DNA of 64,000 bases from Fusibacter paucivorans. Its GTDB lineage: Bacteria; Bacillota; Clostridia; Peptostreptococcales; Acidaminobacteraceae. Location: contig NZ_JAHBCL010000014.1 of the NCBI RefSeq assembly GCF_018390735.1, positions 1 to 64,000 on the forward strand. Reading direction: 5' to 3'. The notes beneath the pieces were generated by a model, which worked only from the letters and a program-made list of their open reading frames with translations, had not been told where the DNA came from and made no database searches. Numbering within the stretch: position 1 is the stretch's first letter; every line of letters begins with the position of its first letter. Positions 63,969-64,000 of this stretch are shown piece by piece. A program made the position numbers and the translations under genes.

Positions 63969-64000
63969 TTGAAAATATAACACTTTTCATAATGGTTGTC

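Noticed and set aside
1-64000. CRISPR array, tRNA, rRNA or complete insertion sequence
   Set aside because: No regular spaced repeats, no tRNA-like cloverleaf with CCA-type end, no rRNA signature and no transposase were recognised by eye; a software scan would be decisive.

Overview
The window reads as a chromosome segment of an anaerobic, spore-former-type Firmicute (Clostridia, possibly near Eubacteriaceae; inference only). The grounds are AGGAGG ribosome sites, TTGACA/TATAAT promoters, moderate-to-low GC, ECF transporters, radical SAM and EFR1-type ferredoxin proteins, Gram-positive lipoprotein signals, and an RND pump without an outer-membrane partner. No rRNA, tRNA, CRISPR array or complete insertion sequence was recognised. 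Most genes lie on the minus strand.

Layout. 0.1-2.3 kb: sufC-sufB iron-sulfur assembly genes. 2.3-3.6 kb: AT-rich patch with decayed genes and one small membrane protein. 3.7-5.5 kb: ZIP metal transporter with a DtxR/MntR-type repressor. 5.6-9.1 kb: large secreted 5'-nucleotidase fusion with LysM. 9.2-11.3 kb: DUF4256, MarR and PaaG-like crotonase genes. 11.5-16.5 kb: two-component system with a FtsX/MacB-type ABC exporter. 16.8-18.9 kb: C_GCAxxG_C_C protein and an MBL-hydrolase/TetR pair. 19.1-25.8 kb: nadE, metY with a structured leader, an EFR1-type protein and a secreted protein of unknown role.

25.8-34.6 kb holds an unusual co-directional, partly overlapping gene set: a beta-propeller-like protein, a protein with a buried HPD (J-domain-like) motif, a ClpA-type double AAA+ unfoldase with a ClpP-docking-type IGF loop, a HEAT-repeat protein, a radical SAM/SPASM enzyme and two small proteins. 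This is one of two candidates for an undescribed system. 34.9-43.9 kb: MBL hydrolase, diguanylate cyclase, YkvA protein, an RND pump with a divergent TetR regulator, and an orphan TetR. 44.0-49.8 kb: complete oppABCDF peptide importer.

50.1-58.5 kb is the second candidate: a tightly packed ten-gene operon with an FMN-binding protein, two membrane-anchored or lipoproteins with molybdopterin-oxidoreductase-like repeats, an ECF S-component, a phosphodiesterase lipoprotein that also seems to carry that fold, EcfA/EcfA/EcfT, MobB and a kinase-fold protein. It looks like a surface cofactor-processing and uptake system. 58.9-62.6 kb: a PanB-like protein missing catalytic residues, an orphan trigger-factor C-domain, an SDR and a LuxR regulator. 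The window ends with a thiolase 3' remnant and a second SDR behind a strong palindromic operator.
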